Assembly (NCBI RefSeq): GCF_007567505.1 | Contig: NZ_CP041783.1 | Coordinates: forward strand, 4,154,001-4,218,000 | DNA length: 64,000 nt | Source: Shewanella donghaensis | GTDB lineage: Bacteria; Pseudomonadota; Gammaproteobacteria; Enterobacterales; Shewanellaceae | Reading direction: 5' to 3' | Made by a program: the position numbers and the translations under genes | Part shown: positions 45,744-55,878 of the stretch, one piece after another | How the letters are laid out: every line of letters begins with the position of its first letter | Position numbering within the stretch: position 1 is the first letter of the stretch | Notes under the pieces: generated by a model | Database searches by the model: none | Seen by the model: only the letters and a program-made list of their open reading frames with translations | Told to the model about the DNA's origin: nothing

Positions 45744-46952
45744 ATGAGTGTTGACCAGTTTGTTATTTCTCTATGTTTGATTCTGTTTTTAGGCAAACTT
45801 TTTGGTGGTGTTTTTCAGCGGTTAGGCTTACCTGTGGTCGTGGGAGAAATATTTGCGGGCTTGTTATTAGGACCTTCATTACTGAGCGTAATTACTCCTC
45901 ATCCCACGTTGACCGTGTTAGCTGAATTAGGGGTTATTTTATTACTGTTTTCCATAGGCTGCGAAACGTCAATTAAGGGGCTACATAAAGCGGGAAGTCG
46001 CGCGATGAGTGTTGCCATTCTGGGCATTATTATTCCTGCGATAGTGATGGGACTGAGCAGCGCTTATTATCTTACAGACTCGACATTTACCGCTATTTTT
46101 CTAGGCTGCGCGCTAACGGCAACCAGTATCGGTATTTCCTTAAGTGTTTTGGTGAGAGCTAACCATGCTAAAACAACAGTGGGAAATATTATTTTAGGTG
46201 CTGCGGTTTTCGATGATATTAGTGGCGTGATATTACTGAGTATTTTGTTTAACTTTGCCAGTAATGGCGTGTTCGATGTAATGAGTACCTTATACCTCAT
46301 TATCAAAGTGCTGATGTTTTTAATCTTCACCCCTCCTTTGGCTCGGGCATTATTGTATTTGGCTAGAGCGTTAAAACCCGTTAATGATAATTCAGGCTAT
46401 GAAGTGATTATTACCATGATTTTGGTTTGCTTTTTCGCTTGGGCGGCGCATTTATTTGGTGCCCCCGCATTACTCGGCGGTTTTGCCGTTGGGTTGGCAT
46501 TAAGCAGGCAATTTATCTCGCCGTTAAACCGCTATTTTGTTAATCCCTTTGCTTTTACTCATAAGATGGAAGTCTCAACCAAAGCATTAGTCGATGTATT
46601 TACGCCAATATTTTTTGTTTATGTGGGTATCAGTTTAGATTTAAGTCAACTTGATTATAGTGCTAGCGGAATACTGTTGTTGATGTGGATTTCGTTGCTA
46701 GCCGTTATGAGTAAATTACTTGCAGGTGGCTTGGCTGGTGGAAACTGGCAAACAAAACTCATTGTTGGCAGTGCTATGGTACCGCGTGGGGAAGTGGGTT
46801 TAGTTTTTGCTGAAATGGGCAGACAGATGAATATTATCGATAATAAATTGTTTACGGAGTTAGTGGTCATCATCGCTATCACCACCCTCATTGGGCCACT
46901 GTTGCTTAAGTGGAGCCTTAAAAAATATGGTCACCATTCGCAAGAAAATTAA
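45744..46952 (+). CDS. CPA2-family cation/proton antiporter
   Basis: 402 residues, about 12 membrane helices. Features: GEIFAGLLLGPSLLSVITPH in the first repeat, GAAVFDDISGVILLS with the paired acidic residues of the ion site, and VPRGEVGLVFAEMG near the end. It lacks the C-terminal TrkA-N domain of KefB/KefC. Start is taken at ATG 45744 with AGAGGG before it; the longer frame from 45711 is not supported. Confidence 0.9.
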   Translation: MSVDQFVISLCLILFLGKLFGGVFQRLGLPVVVGEIFAGLLLGPSLLSVITPHPTLTVLAELGVILLLFSIGCETSIKGLHKAGSRAMSVAILGIIIPAIVMGLSSAYYLTDSTFTAIFLGCALTATSIGISLSVLVRANHAKTTVGNIILGAAVFDDISGVILLSILFNFASNGVFDVMSTLYLIIKVLMFLIFTPPLARALLYLARALKPVNDNSGYEVIITMILVCFFAWAAHLFGAPALLGGFAVGLALSRQFISPLNRYFVNPFAFTHKMEVSTKALVDVFTPIFFVYVGISLDLSQLDYSASGILLLMWISLLAVMSKLLAGGLAGGNWQTKLIVGSAMVPRGEVGLVFAEMGRQMNIIDNKLFTELVVIIAITTLIGPLLLKWSLKKYGHHSQEN

Positions 46953-47104
46953 GCTGTAATCAGTAAGTGGTTGTTAGGCTTAATCGTTTAGTGTGATTTT
47001 TTACTGATACTTTAATCGCATGGGATATAAGGGATAGGGTGAGTGGAAGTGCGCTTGAAGATCATTAGTTAACATTAATTTATCGTATTATAAATTGACC
47101 ATAA

Positions 47105-47136
47105 AAATGCCTACCAGTTTTAGCTGATAGGCATTT
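47105..47136 (-). terminator. Terminator of the serine protease gene
   Basis: AAATGCCTACCAG pairs with CTGATAGGCATTT with one bulge, and the minus strand then reads TTTTT. About 28 bases after the protease stop. Confidence 0.85.
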
Positions 47137-47163
47137 GTCGTAAACACATGACTTAAGGTGTGA

Positions 47164-49593
47164 TTACAGGAAACTTAACTCCCAAGAGTTAATAGTTCCC
47201 GTATCCCTTCTAGCACTATCTACGGCTTTGAGTTCCCAGTCACCAGCAGATTCAACACCAGACATATCAACGGTATAAGTTTTATTGATATCGTTAGCAC
47301 TGCCACCAGTATTGTCATGCAATACTGCAATTTGACCTGTAGGGCTGTGAAGCTCAACTTGCAAGTCACCTATATAGGTATGACTAATGTTTACTTTCAC
47401 TGTCACTGTACCTGAATCACCTGTTCTAGCTGCAGATATAGCACTGGTTATCCCAGTCGCGTTGTTATCTGGGATGCTATAACTAGTATTATTCGTGTAA
47501 GTTGCTGGACCACCTGTTCCGCCGCCAGTTCCACCACCCGTATCTTCAGTGAAATTAGCTATCAGATTTACGCCGCTAAATGCACTATAACCCTGAACCA
47601 TGACATGGTAAGTCCCTGTCTGCGGTGTAGTAATAGGGCAAGATTCTACATTTCCGCCTTTCCAAGGACGGCAATCATAGCTAGCTGTTGTAGGCGCTGC
47701 GCCATACTGTACATATAAGTCTGCATCGCCTGTACCGCCGCTCATTGAAAAGCTTAAGTCGGTTGCACCAGCGGGAATTTCGATTGAGTAAAATAACTCT
47801 TCACTCTTCGCCCCTGCTAGGTTTGTTTTAGCAACACCATTCACTAAAACACTATCACCGCCACCATTACCTGGATCGGTAGGACCATTACAGGATGCGT
47901 CGAGATAAGTTTTAGCTGCAACAGCATCGACTAAACCAAACCCTGTTTTGTTGTCTCTACCAGCAGTTTCTAAATCTTCAGCTGTAGCATTCAATGCAGC
48001 GCGAACTTGTGTAGCACTACATTCAGGATGATAACTCCATACCAAGGTTGCCACCCCTGAAACATGCGGCGTTGCCATAGATGTGCCATTGTAATACTCA
48101 TAATCTTCATTATCGGTATTGGCGACAGTAACAGAACTGCCGATTTCGTTACGAAGTGCAAGACCAGTAGCACGGTCAACTGACACAGATACTATCGGTG
48201 CTTCGTTATTACTGTCGACTAAGAATGGATTTTGTAATCCAGGTAAAGCGCTATTACTGTAGACGATAGTGGCACTAGCACCGGCAGTTTCACATGCTTT
48301 AACTGCATCAATATCAGGGTAAGTTGAACCTTGATTACCCACACGTTCAACCAGACATACTTTATTGCTCATATTGCCACAGTTAAAGTTACTACCACTG
48401 ACTGAACACTCTGCAAGAATACCAGTCACACTACCGATGAAAGGCGTGCTTACGTGGTTTGAACCTGACAAAACATAACGATTATGAGGTACGACACCAT
48501 TGTCAAAATAAGACTGACCATTGACGGTAATATCAGCTAATCGGCCTTCACCACGGGTAACGGTAGACAGTACCGCTTCACCTGGCCCTGAAATTTCAAC
48601 TTGTGCAGTGTACTGAGAAAATGCTGCGTGATCTTTGTTGCTATCAACAGCAGCAACAGACATTACCGCATCGTATGAGGCTGGATAACTTAGGGTTGAG
48701 TTGCCGTCATTACCCGAAGCTGCTATCAATAAAACACCATCACTTTCGTGAGCTGCAAGGGCATTTCTTTCGGTATTATTTGAACCTGCGCCCCCTAAAC
48801 TCATGGTGACTACGTTGGCATTGTTGCTGACACAAATATCAACTGCTGCAACGAGATCTGACGAGTAACCCCAACCAGAAGCATTAAATACTTTGATGAC
48901 ATGAATATTGGCATTTTGATTTGGCATTACCCCAACGACACCATCATTGTTTGCAATGGCGGCAATTGTTCCTGCTACGTGAGTACCATGAGCATTACCT
49001 GCACCAGGTTCATACCAATTATTGGTACCAGAGTTGTTGGTGCCAGTAACATTATTTGCATTGAGATCGTTATGACCAAGGTCGTAACCAGAGTCAATAA
49101 TACAAATGGTGCGATTGCCTGCTTGGCTGTCACTCAGTGCCGTAGCACCGACATAGGTTTGACCCCATGGTGTTGATTCACTGAGTAAACGACGCGGTAA
49201 ATCTTCTTCAACATAATCAACATCTGCACGAAATCTGAGTGATTGTAGATTTTTATTGTCGAGTTTGACGGAGTAACTATTACTGCGTCCTATACGCTTC
49301 ATTTCTTTCGCTGCGACGCTATTAAGTGCGCGAAAATGTGAGAAGACTTCGTTAGATCTCGGTACATATTGTGCATCATCAATAGGATTAGAAGATATTG
49401 AGAAGCCCGCAGCTACAGCGCTCGCTGTTTTAAACTTAACAATATATCGTTTAGGGAGTGGGTTTTCGTTGGTGAGTCTTGATGCATTACTATGCAAGGC
49501 TGGGTTAAAAGAAGGAGCTGCATTTACACTTGCTGATATCGAAAGTGCGAGCACAGACAGGCTTAATACTGTTGTTACTTTACGTGTAGTCAT
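47164..49593 (-). CDS. Secreted subtilisin-like (S8) protease
   Basis: 809 residues. Signal peptide about 1-25 (ending VNA), an inhibitor I9-type propeptide (about 45-130, KRYIVKFK), then the catalytic domain with Asp in ICIIDSGYDLGHNDL, His in HGTHVAGTIAA, and Ser in NGTSMATPHVSGVATL. A PA domain is inserted between His and Ser (about 385-490). After it come a bacterial pre-peptidase C-terminal (PPC) domain (about 585-675), a Gly/Thr-rich linker, and a P/proprotein-convertase domain with DNNATGITSAI and DLQVELHSPTG. Extracellular protein degradation is the likely role. GGAAG ribosome site present. Single gene with terminator. Confidence 0.94.
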   Translation of the reverse strand: MTTRKVTTVLSLSVLALSISASVNAAPSFNPALHSNASRLTNENPLPKRYIVKFKTASAVAAGFSISSNPIDDAQYVPRSNEVFSHFRALNSVAAKEMKRIGRSNSYSVKLDNKNLQSLRFRADVDYVEEDLPRRLLSESTPWGQTYVGATALSDSQAGNRTICIIDSGYDLGHNDLNANNVTGTNNSGTNNWYEPGAGNAHGTHVAGTIAAIANNDGVVGVMPNQNANIHVIKVFNASGWGYSSDLVAAVDICVSNNANVVTMSLGGAGSNNTERNALAAHESDGVLLIAASGNDGNSTLSYPASYDAVMSVAAVDSNKDHAAFSQYTAQVEISGPGEAVLSTVTRGEGRLADITVNGQSYFDNGVVPHNRYVLSGSNHVSTPFIGSVTGILAECSVSGSNFNCGNMSNKVCLVERVGNQGSTYPDIDAVKACETAGASATIVYSNSALPGLQNPFLVDSNNEAPIVSVSVDRATGLALRNEIGSSVTVANTDNEDYEYYNGTSMATPHVSGVATLVWSYHPECSATQVRAALNATAEDLETAGRDNKTGFGLVDAVAAKTYLDASCNGPTDPGNGGGDSVLVNGVAKTNLAGAKSEELFYSIEIPAGATDLSFSMSGGTGDADLYVQYGAAPTTASYDCRPWKGGNVESCPITTPQTGTYHVMVQGYSAFSGVNLIANFTEDTGGGTGGGTGGPATYTNNTSYSIPDNNATGITSAISAARTGDSGTVTVKVNISHTYIGDLQVELHSPTGQIAVLHDNTGGSANDINKTYTVDMSGVESAGDWELKAVDSARRDTGTINSWELSFL

Positions 49594-50233
49594 AACTGTC
49601 TTCCATGTTAGTCAGGATAATTAATTGTTTATTATATTTTTTGCAGATTAAAACTCTAAGATCTCTCGCTGCGACGATCAATGTATCTGTAGTTGTTACA
49701 TTTGTAAAATAAATGTAACAAAATAGTATTGGCTTGAATTTATGTTCTAACTGAAGGACTTAATGAATAGATATGCTGATTAAATGAACTTAACCTTATA
49801 AGTAAGGTTATGACTATGACTTTATATGCATGGAATAGTGGTTTTTATATCATGATAGTGGGGAAGGCGAGATTTTCTTAAGTGGCTGATTTTATGTGCA
49901 ATAAAAAATTTTTAATTTTTTATAATTTACACTAGGTTTACTTTGGAGCCATTATTGATAATTGAATAGAAGTAGAAGTGGAAGTGGAAGTGGAAGTGGA
50001 AGTGGAAGTGGAAGTAGAAGTAGAAGTAGAAGTAGAAGTAGAAGTAGAAGTAGAAGTAGGGTTACTGTTTGCGCTTATTGTAGAGAATGACTACTTAGGT
50101 TAAATACTTATATTTACTCAATATAAACAGTGCTCAATAAAACAGTATTCAATCAAAACAGAACATCCATGTTCTCGTTAGGCATATAACGTCAGATTTT
50201 TCTGATTGGTTCTACTGTTTTCAGGCTTTAGAT
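49594..50233. other. Intergenic region with hexanucleotide repeat
   Basis: 640 bases between protease and trmH genes. Holds the GAAGTR tandem repeat (49969-50058) and otherwise AT-rich sequence with no gene recognised. Confidence 0.5.
49969..50058 (+). repeat. (GAAGTR)15 tandem hexanucleotide repeat
   Basis: Fifteen uninterrupted 6-base units: one GAAGTA, six GAAGTG, eight GAAGTA. Purine-rich on the plus strand except the T. No start codon or gene is attached to it on either strand. Confidence 0.97.
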
Positions 50234-50938
50234 CTATTCACCCACTAATTCTTTTTGATACGGTGCACGCATTCGCTGCCACCAATCTTCGTTAGCTTCG
50301 ATTTGGCCGAGTTCATCTATTGCTGGATAAGGGATGTTTTTTCTACGACATGCTTTAGCAAAAATAGGATGACCTTGTTCAAATAGTATGGTTTGGCAGT
50401 ATTGGTGATCTAATTGACGAGTGCCATACATATTGGCTTTCTGGCGTTGATGCTGAGCTTCAAACATCACTAAAGCTGCAGCAACAGATACATTAAGGGA
50501 CTGCACCATGCCAACCATAGGAATGATGATGTGTTGGTCTGATGATTCTATCGCTTCTTGGCTAACACCATCATGTTCATTCCCCATCACTATCGCTGTT
50601 GGGCGGGTATAGTCTATTTCACGAAAGTCCACTGCAGTATCAGAAAATGTGGTGCTTAACACCTGCATTTTTTGTTGTTTAAATATCTTATTTGCGTCAT
50701 CAAATGTGCGGTGATTAACGGTATCTACCCATTGCTGGCTCCCAGAAGCTGTATTGCCAGAAACCCATAAACTGCTATCGGGTAACACCGCATGAATTTG
50801 ATGAATACCAACACTGTCGGCTGTACGAACCACTGCGGCAATATTTTGGGTTTTATGGACTTTATCAAGGCAAATCGTTAAGTCGATTTGGCGATTATCA
50901 AGCATTTGATTTATTCGGGCTAAACGTTCTGGGCTCAT
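50234..50938 (-). CDS. trmH: tRNA (guanosine-18-2'-O)-methyltransferase
   Basis: 234 residues, SpoU/TrmH family with the deep-knot fold. LTICLDKVHKTQNIAAVVRTADSVGI is the N-terminal signature with the catalytic Arg, TAIVMGNEHDGVSQEAI is motif 2, and PMVGMVQSLNVSVAAALVMFE is motif 3. Length fits E. coli TrmH (229). Methylates G18 in the D-loop of tRNAs. Confidence 0.94.
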   Translation of the reverse strand: MSPERLARINQMLDNRQIDLTICLDKVHKTQNIAAVVRTADSVGIHQIHAVLPDSSLWVSGNTASGSQQWVDTVNHRTFDDANKIFKQQKMQVLSTTFSDTAVDFREIDYTRPTAIVMGNEHDGVSQEAIESSDQHIIIPMVGMVQSLNVSVAAALVMFEAQHQRQKANMYGTRQLDHQYCQTILFEQGHPIFAKACRRKNIPYPAIDELGQIEANEDWWQRMRAPYQKELVGE

Positions 50939-51518
50939 GAGTCAGTTCTACTTCGTACAGTTAAATAAAGGCGTTAAATTGGTCAAATATCAATGACAAC
51001 ACGCTGATGAATGCGGGGCATTATAGCGTTAAAAGAGGTTTTATCTCGACTAGAAAATATGCTTCATTTCAACGACCAAATACCAAACTAAATCATGATG
51101 CTATTCATTATTGGTTGTAATGACATTGTCAGTCTCTAAGTTACGTTTGCTAAGCAAGGCGTAATAATGATTTTCTCTCATTTTTTTAATGATTTATCCC
51201 ATACGCATCACTATAAGCGTGAGTATTATAGGGCTTTGGATATGCATCAACTTTATGAATGACAAACAAATTGAATTTTTCGCGATGATATTGACACAAG
51301 TCTAAGTATCTATTGTTTTGAAAATAAGTATTTATTGGATATTTAATCCCATGATTGAAAAGCGCTTTACAGGCTTAAACTCGCAGCCTCTCTAGTTTGT
51401 ACTCGGACTGTTAACTCAAACATACAGTCGATAGTATGTTTAATATTTCGCCTGCACTGACTTAAGTAGGTGATCATGATTAAATAAAAGTTGGCGATAA
51501 ATAAAAATAATTACAGGA
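50939..51518. other. Divergent intergenic region
   Basis: About 580 bases between trmH and the tryptophan dioxygenase gene. No gene, RNA or clear operator was recognised. Confidence 0.4.
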
Positions 51519-51527
51519 GTGATGAGT

Positions 51528-52373
51528 ATGAGCTGTCCGCACAGTAATTACCGAGCGATGGAAGATGATATCCATACCGATTTTAAAGATGATATGTCCT
51601 ATGGTGATTACCTTAAACTTAACCAAGTCTTATCGGCGCAGCAGCCACTATCTGATCAACATGATGAGATGTTGTTTGTCGTTATCCATCAAACAAGTGA
51701 GCTTTGGCTAAAGCTTGCTGGGCATGAGCTAAGTGCTGCGGTCGTTAACATTCAACAGGGAGATTTTGGCCATGCATTCAAAGTTATCTCTCGTGTTAAA
51801 CAAATCCTTAATCAGTTAACCCAATCCTGGAATATTCTGTCAACCCTTACGCCTGTGGATTACCTGAAATTTCGTGATGCATTAGGGCATTCATCAGGCT
51901 TTCAGTCCGCTGGTTATCGTAAAGTTGAGTTTTTATTGGGTAACAAAAATGAATCATTATTAAAGGTGCATGAAAGCGATCCTGAAACATATCAAGAACT
52001 AAAACAAATCCTTGATGCGCCAAGTTTATATGATGTGACCTTGCAAGCCTTACATGATAGAGGGCTAATCATTGAGTCAGCGCAGTTAAACCGAGACTTT
52101 AGCCAGCCTTACAGCCGCAATGACAGTGTATTAAATGCTTGGTTAGGTGTGTACCAAAATGCTGATGAACATTTCCAGCTCTATGAACTCGCCGAAAAAC
52201 TGATTGATATTGAAGACAGTTTTCAGCAGTGGCGTTTTAAGCACATGTATACAGTGCAACGCATTATCGGTAATAAAATGGGCACTGGTGGCTCTTCAGG
52301 GGTTTCCTTCTTGAAAAAAGCCCTTGATATTAGCTTTTTTCCTGAGCTTTTTGAGCTAAGAACACACCTTTAA
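51528..52373 (+). CDS. kynA: Tryptophan 2,3-dioxygenase
   Basis: 281 residues, length as in bacterial TDO. Haem enzyme that converts L-tryptophan to N-formylkynurenine. FVVIHQTSELWLKLAGHEL carries the distal His and substrate contacts, YLKFRDALGHSSGFQSAGYR follows, and RFKHMYTVQRIIGNKMGTGG holds the proximal haem His and the Gly-rich end. Start is taken at ATG 51528, eight bases after GGAG. The kynureninase-like gene follows after 80 bases. Confidence 0.95.
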   Translation: MSCPHSNYRAMEDDIHTDFKDDMSYGDYLKLNQVLSAQQPLSDQHDEMLFVVIHQTSELWLKLAGHELSAAVVNIQQGDFGHAFKVISRVKQILNQLTQSWNILSTLTPVDYLKFRDALGHSSGFQSAGYRKVEFLLGNKNESLLKVHESDPETYQELKQILDAPSLYDVTLQALHDRGLIIESAQLNRDFSQPYSRNDSVLNAWLGVYQNADEHFQLYELAEKLIDIEDSFQQWRFKHMYTVQRIIGNKMGTGGSSGVSFLKKALDISFFPELFELRTHL

Positions 52374-52453
52374 TCACACTAATATAGTTTTATTTTTGTA
52401 TCAATTGATTTAACCCATAACAATAATAACCTCATGCTTTGGAGATAAGCACC

Positions 52454-53641
52454 ATGTCTAATGATATTGCGCTAACACTGCAGCCTCACTATGAAAGCTT
52501 TAAGGTGAGTGAACGTATTTTACTGTCGGGACATTCGCATCAAGCATGGCCTGATGTGGCAAAGCGAGGCATGTTGCAATGCTTTGATGATGCAGCGAAA
52601 CATATTGATGACAAGTGGCAACTTGCCTTTGAAAAAGCTGATAGAGTTCGACAATTTTATCGAGGATTACTGGGTGAGCCACAAGCTCAAATTGCGCTAG
52701 GTTCCTCAACTCATGAGCTGATATTGCGCTTTTTATCCGATCTTAATTGCTTTAAACAATCACTCAATAGACCCATTAAAATTGTCACTACCGATGGGGA
52801 ATTCCATTCGTTACGTCGACAGTTAAACCGTTTAAAAGATCTTAATGTCAGTATTGAAGTGGTGCCGGTTAATCCCAGCAACACTTTAGCCGAACGCATT
52901 ATTAGTCAGCTTGATAATGACACTGACGCCGTGATGGTATCTGCAGTGTTTTTTGGCACCAGTGAGATTTTTAATGATGTAGGTTTAGTGGCGAACGCGG
53001 CGAAAAGTTTGAATATACCTTGTTTGGTGGATGCTTATCATGCACTCAATGTGGTGCCATTTAATCTTGAGTCTTGGCAATTAACATCGGCATTTGTGGT
53101 TGCTGGTGGCTATAAGTATTGCCAAGCAGGTGAGGGCAATTGCATGCTACGGATCCCTCAGGGTTATCAAGCTAGTCCAATAATAACGGGCTGGTATGCC
53201 GAGTTTGATGTACTTAATCAAGCACCTGGGAAGGTGGGATATGGAACGGGGCAAAGCGCATTTGCCGGTTCGACTTATGATCCCACCAGTCATTACCGCG
53301 CAGCAGAAGTTTTTGACTTTTTTGAAGCGCACAAACTCACTGATACTAAGTTGAGGGAGATAAGTCAGCAGCAAATTACGTTGTTGTGGCAAGGGATTGA
53401 AGCTTTGGGACTGAGTGATGACTGTTTAGCTCTGCCAACTCACCAACGAGTAAATAATGCTGGCTTTCTATCTTTAACTAGCTCAAAAGCGAATCAGTGG
53501 GTGTCTAGCCTAGGAGAACGAGGAATATTGTGTGATAGCCGCGGTGACCAATTACGCTTCGGGCCAGCGCCATACCTTGCTAAAGCGCAGTTAGAAAATG
53601 CGCTGAATATTATTGAGGATCTAGCCAAGGTGATAGATTAG
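52454..53641 (+). CDS. kynU: Kynureninase-like PLP enzyme
   Basis: 395 residues of the class V aminotransferase fold. Visible: LSGHSHQAWPDVAKRG near the N-terminus, LVDAYHALNVVPFNL with the PLP-binding Asp, and the Schiff-base Lys in VVAGGYKYCQAGEGNC. The context after the tryptophan dioxygenase and the GYKY site support kynureninase, which gives anthranilate and alanine from kynurenine. The sequence departs from classical KynU (Gly-rich loop replaced by CQAGEGNC), so it is a divergent form. GGAG ribosome site lies nine bases before ATG 52454. Confidence 0.75.
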   Translation: MSNDIALTLQPHYESFKVSERILLSGHSHQAWPDVAKRGMLQCFDDAAKHIDDKWQLAFEKADRVRQFYRGLLGEPQAQIALGSSTHELILRFLSDLNCFKQSLNRPIKIVTTDGEFHSLRRQLNRLKDLNVSIEVVPVNPSNTLAERIISQLDNDTDAVMVSAVFFGTSEIFNDVGLVANAAKSLNIPCLVDAYHALNVVPFNLESWQLTSAFVVAGGYKYCQAGEGNCMLRIPQGYQASPIITGWYAEFDVLNQAPGKVGYGTGQSAFAGSTYDPTSHYRAAEVFDFFEAHKLTDTKLREISQQQITLLWQGIEALGLSDDCLALPTHQRVNNAGFLSLTSSKANQWVSSLGERGILCDSRGDQLRFGPAPYLAKAQLENALNIIEDLAKVID

Positions 53642-53855
53642 TTTATCTGTGTGGCTATTAAATTTGATAGCCACTTTGCCTTATCTTCTCTTTGATATCT
53701 CTAATATCTTCTCAGTTATTATGGCTGTTTGGCACCACTACAGCGGGTTAAACTGATTGCGAAATTAACTGCAGAACGCGTTAGCTTTATGATTATCGAC
53801 AGCAAGGTATAATAAGCACTGAATTAACGATATTGAGTCAACTATTCAACCCCAT

Positions 53856-54275
53856 ATGAATGAAGATATTACCATCGCACTTCCTTCTCTGATCCATCGG
53901 ATAGGTGGAGATACAGCCAAAGAAGCCAAAGCCATAGCAGTGCAATGTCATTGCGAACTTAAACGTGTGCGTCGCTCAAGAAATTGGGGGATTACCGGTG
54001 ATGCTATCAATATACAATCCTTTGCCGCACACCTGACAACCCATCAGCAAATATCAAAGAAGCTCAACAAAAAAGGCTATGGTGAGTTTCATTATCTTAT
54101 TAACAAGATTGAAACTGGGTTATTGGGACATGCTGATAAATTAGAAACCCTAGAAGAAAAGTTGGTTCGTCTGATTACACAGACTCCAAGCATCACACTA
54201 TCTGAGCTGGTATTAGTGACCCACTGCACCGAGGCAGAGGCCAGAGTTGCACGTTTTGAAGCTGAAGGTTGGTGA
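53856..54275 (+). CDS. Conserved small protein of unknown function
   Basis: 139 residues, soluble. Begins ITIALPSLIHRIGGDTAKEA and has a basic patch CELKRVRRSRNWGITGD, which could bind nucleic acid. The last 35 residues (LITQTPSITLSELVLVTHCT-EAEA) look like a small winged-helix or helix-turn-helix. Some database entries call similar gammaproteobacterial proteins ribosome-recycling-factor-like, but this was not checked. Single gene. Confidence 0.6.
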   Translation: MNEDITIALPSLIHRIGGDTAKEAKAIAVQCHCELKRVRRSRNWGITGDAINIQSFAAHLTTHQQISKKLNKKGYGEFHYLINKIETGLLGHADKLETLEEKLVRLITQTPSITLSELVLVTHCTEAEARVARFEAEGW

Positions 54276-54511
54276 TGTTAATTAGATTGTCTCAATCATA
54301 GTTTATTAAGCGTTGACGATCTTCCTACACATTTCCATTACTGTCTTATTTTTCATATTATCGCCTTTGTTTGCTTTTTAATCATAGTTACCGCATATTA
54401 ATTCAGGCTATTAGATTTTTGATTATTATTCGCATTTAGCTGTTCAAGTGAATCTAATCAAAAACTCACATGACAGTATAAATAAATCGCAAACTTATTT
54501 CGGGTAACAGT

Positions 54512-55405
54512 ATGAAAAATAATAATATTCCAGAAGAAGCTTTTGATTGGTATGACTCATATGCCCATGGAGGGATGGATCGTCGTACTTTTATGAATAA
54601 ATTAGCAGGTCTAGTTGCGCTGGGTTACTCAATGACAGTGCTGACAGGTGCATTGATGCCTAACTACGCATTAGCGGAGCAGGTGTCGTTCAATGATGAA
54701 GATATTAACGCGAGTTATCAGAACTTCCCATCGCCGCAAGGCCACGGGGAAGGGCGCGGCTATTTAGTTATGCCGACCAAAGATGCTGACAATGACAACC
54801 GCAAATTTCCTGTGGTACTGGTGGTACATGAGAATAGAGGCTTAAACCCTTATGTTAAAGATGTGGCTCGCCGATTAGCTAAAGCCGGTTTTATTGCATT
54901 TGCGCCAGATGCGTTGTTTCCGCTTGGGGGTTACCCTGGCAATGATGACGAAGGTAGGGCGATGCAGCGCACTCTTGATCGTGAAAAAATTCAGTATGAC
55001 TTTGTAGCTGCTGCCAAATTCTTAAAGGCTCATGGGCAATCTAATGGAAAGTTAGGCGCTGTGGGGTTTTGTTTTGGTGGTTATATGGTTAATTACCTAG
55101 CCGCAATAGAGAGCGACCTGATTAATGCTGGCGTACCATTTTATGGAACACCCGCAAGTAAAGAGCTTAGAGCCAATATTAAAGCGCCGTTAATGATCCA
55201 ACTCGGCGAATTAGATGAACGTGTGAATGCTTCATGGCCTGAGTATGAGGCTGATTTAAAGGCTGCGAATGTTGATTATGTAATGCATATGTACCCCAAA
55301 GCGAAGCACGGTTTCCACAATGATTCGACCGGGCGCTATGATGAACAAAATGCACAACTCGCTTGGTCGAGAACATTGGCCTTTTTCAAGTCCAAACTGG
55401 CTTAG
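54512..55405 (+). CDS. Tat-exported dienelactone hydrolase family protein
   Basis: 297 residues. A Tat signal, DRRTFMNKLAGLVALGYSM, covers about residues 22-60. The hydrolase domain has the dienelactone hydrolase layout: VVLVVHENRGLNPYVKDVAR, the nucleophile Cys in GAVGFCFGGYM, Asp in QLGELDERV and His in AKHGFHND. Probably cleaves an ester or lactone in the periplasm; physiological substrate unknown. Confidence 0.9.
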   Translation: MKNNNIPEEAFDWYDSYAHGGMDRRTFMNKLAGLVALGYSMTVLTGALMPNYALAEQVSFNDEDINASYQNFPSPQGHGEGRGYLVMPTKDADNDNRKFPVVLVVHENRGLNPYVKDVARRLAKAGFIAFAPDALFPLGGYPGNDDEGRAMQRTLDREKIQYDFVAAAKFLKAHGQSNGKLGAVGFCFGGYMVNYLAAIESDLINAGVPFYGTPASKELRANIKAPLMIQLGELDERVNASWPEYEADLKAANVDYVMHMYPKAKHGFHNDSTGRYDEQNAQLAWSRTLAFFKSKLA

Positions 55406-55465
55406 TAAGAAACTAGGTCATCGTGACTGATTGTGGCGTATATTATCGTAAGCCTGAGACAAAAA

Positions 55466-55524
55466 GGCTGAAATACTTGAGAGATAATCTTAAATGCTCT
55501 TTATATATTTCAGCCATTTTTTAT
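55466..55524 (+). terminator. Terminator of the dienelactone hydrolase gene
   Basis: GGCTGAAATA (55466-55475) pairs with TATTTCAGCC (55506-55515), followed by ATTTTTTAT. The 30-base loop has a small inner stem. Confidence 0.75.
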
Positions 55525-55878
55525 AAGATATTTACGTAAAATGACTTCGTTCTAAGTTTGATTGTCGTCGATTGAGTTTTTTGCGGGGATTCTCACCTTT
55601 TTGAAATTTTGTACCAAAAGTCTAATTGCTAAGGATTTTTTATCTTCTATACTCAATGTAGTTCAGCAAATTTTAAGACTAAGTGACATAACACTTTATA
55701 GATTGGCTGGATTTTATATCAAGGATGAAATACTAAATATTTATTTTTCGTTTGTTTTACAGTATCACTCTCCCTGTATATCGGTATCGTTAGTGTCATA
55801 GTTTCAGGATGAACTCATTAACGGTTTAGATGAAAGTTTCATAGCGTATGGATCTAGATTATCGCTAAGGTATTCAGT
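55525..55878. other. Intergenic region before the c-di-GMP sensor gene
   Basis: About 350 AT-rich bases. A reading frame of about 79 codons at 55562-55801 has no ribosome site and unlikely composition and is not taken as a gene. Confidence 0.4.

Noticed and set aside
49969..50058. Tandem repeat considered as a CRISPR array
   Set aside because: Units are six bases and contiguous; there are no spacers and no cas genes.
55562..55801. Open frame of 79 codons before the GGDEF-EAL gene
   Set aside because: It lacks a start signal, lies in AT-rich intergenic DNA, and gives a Phe/Leu/Ser-rich product typical of chance frames.
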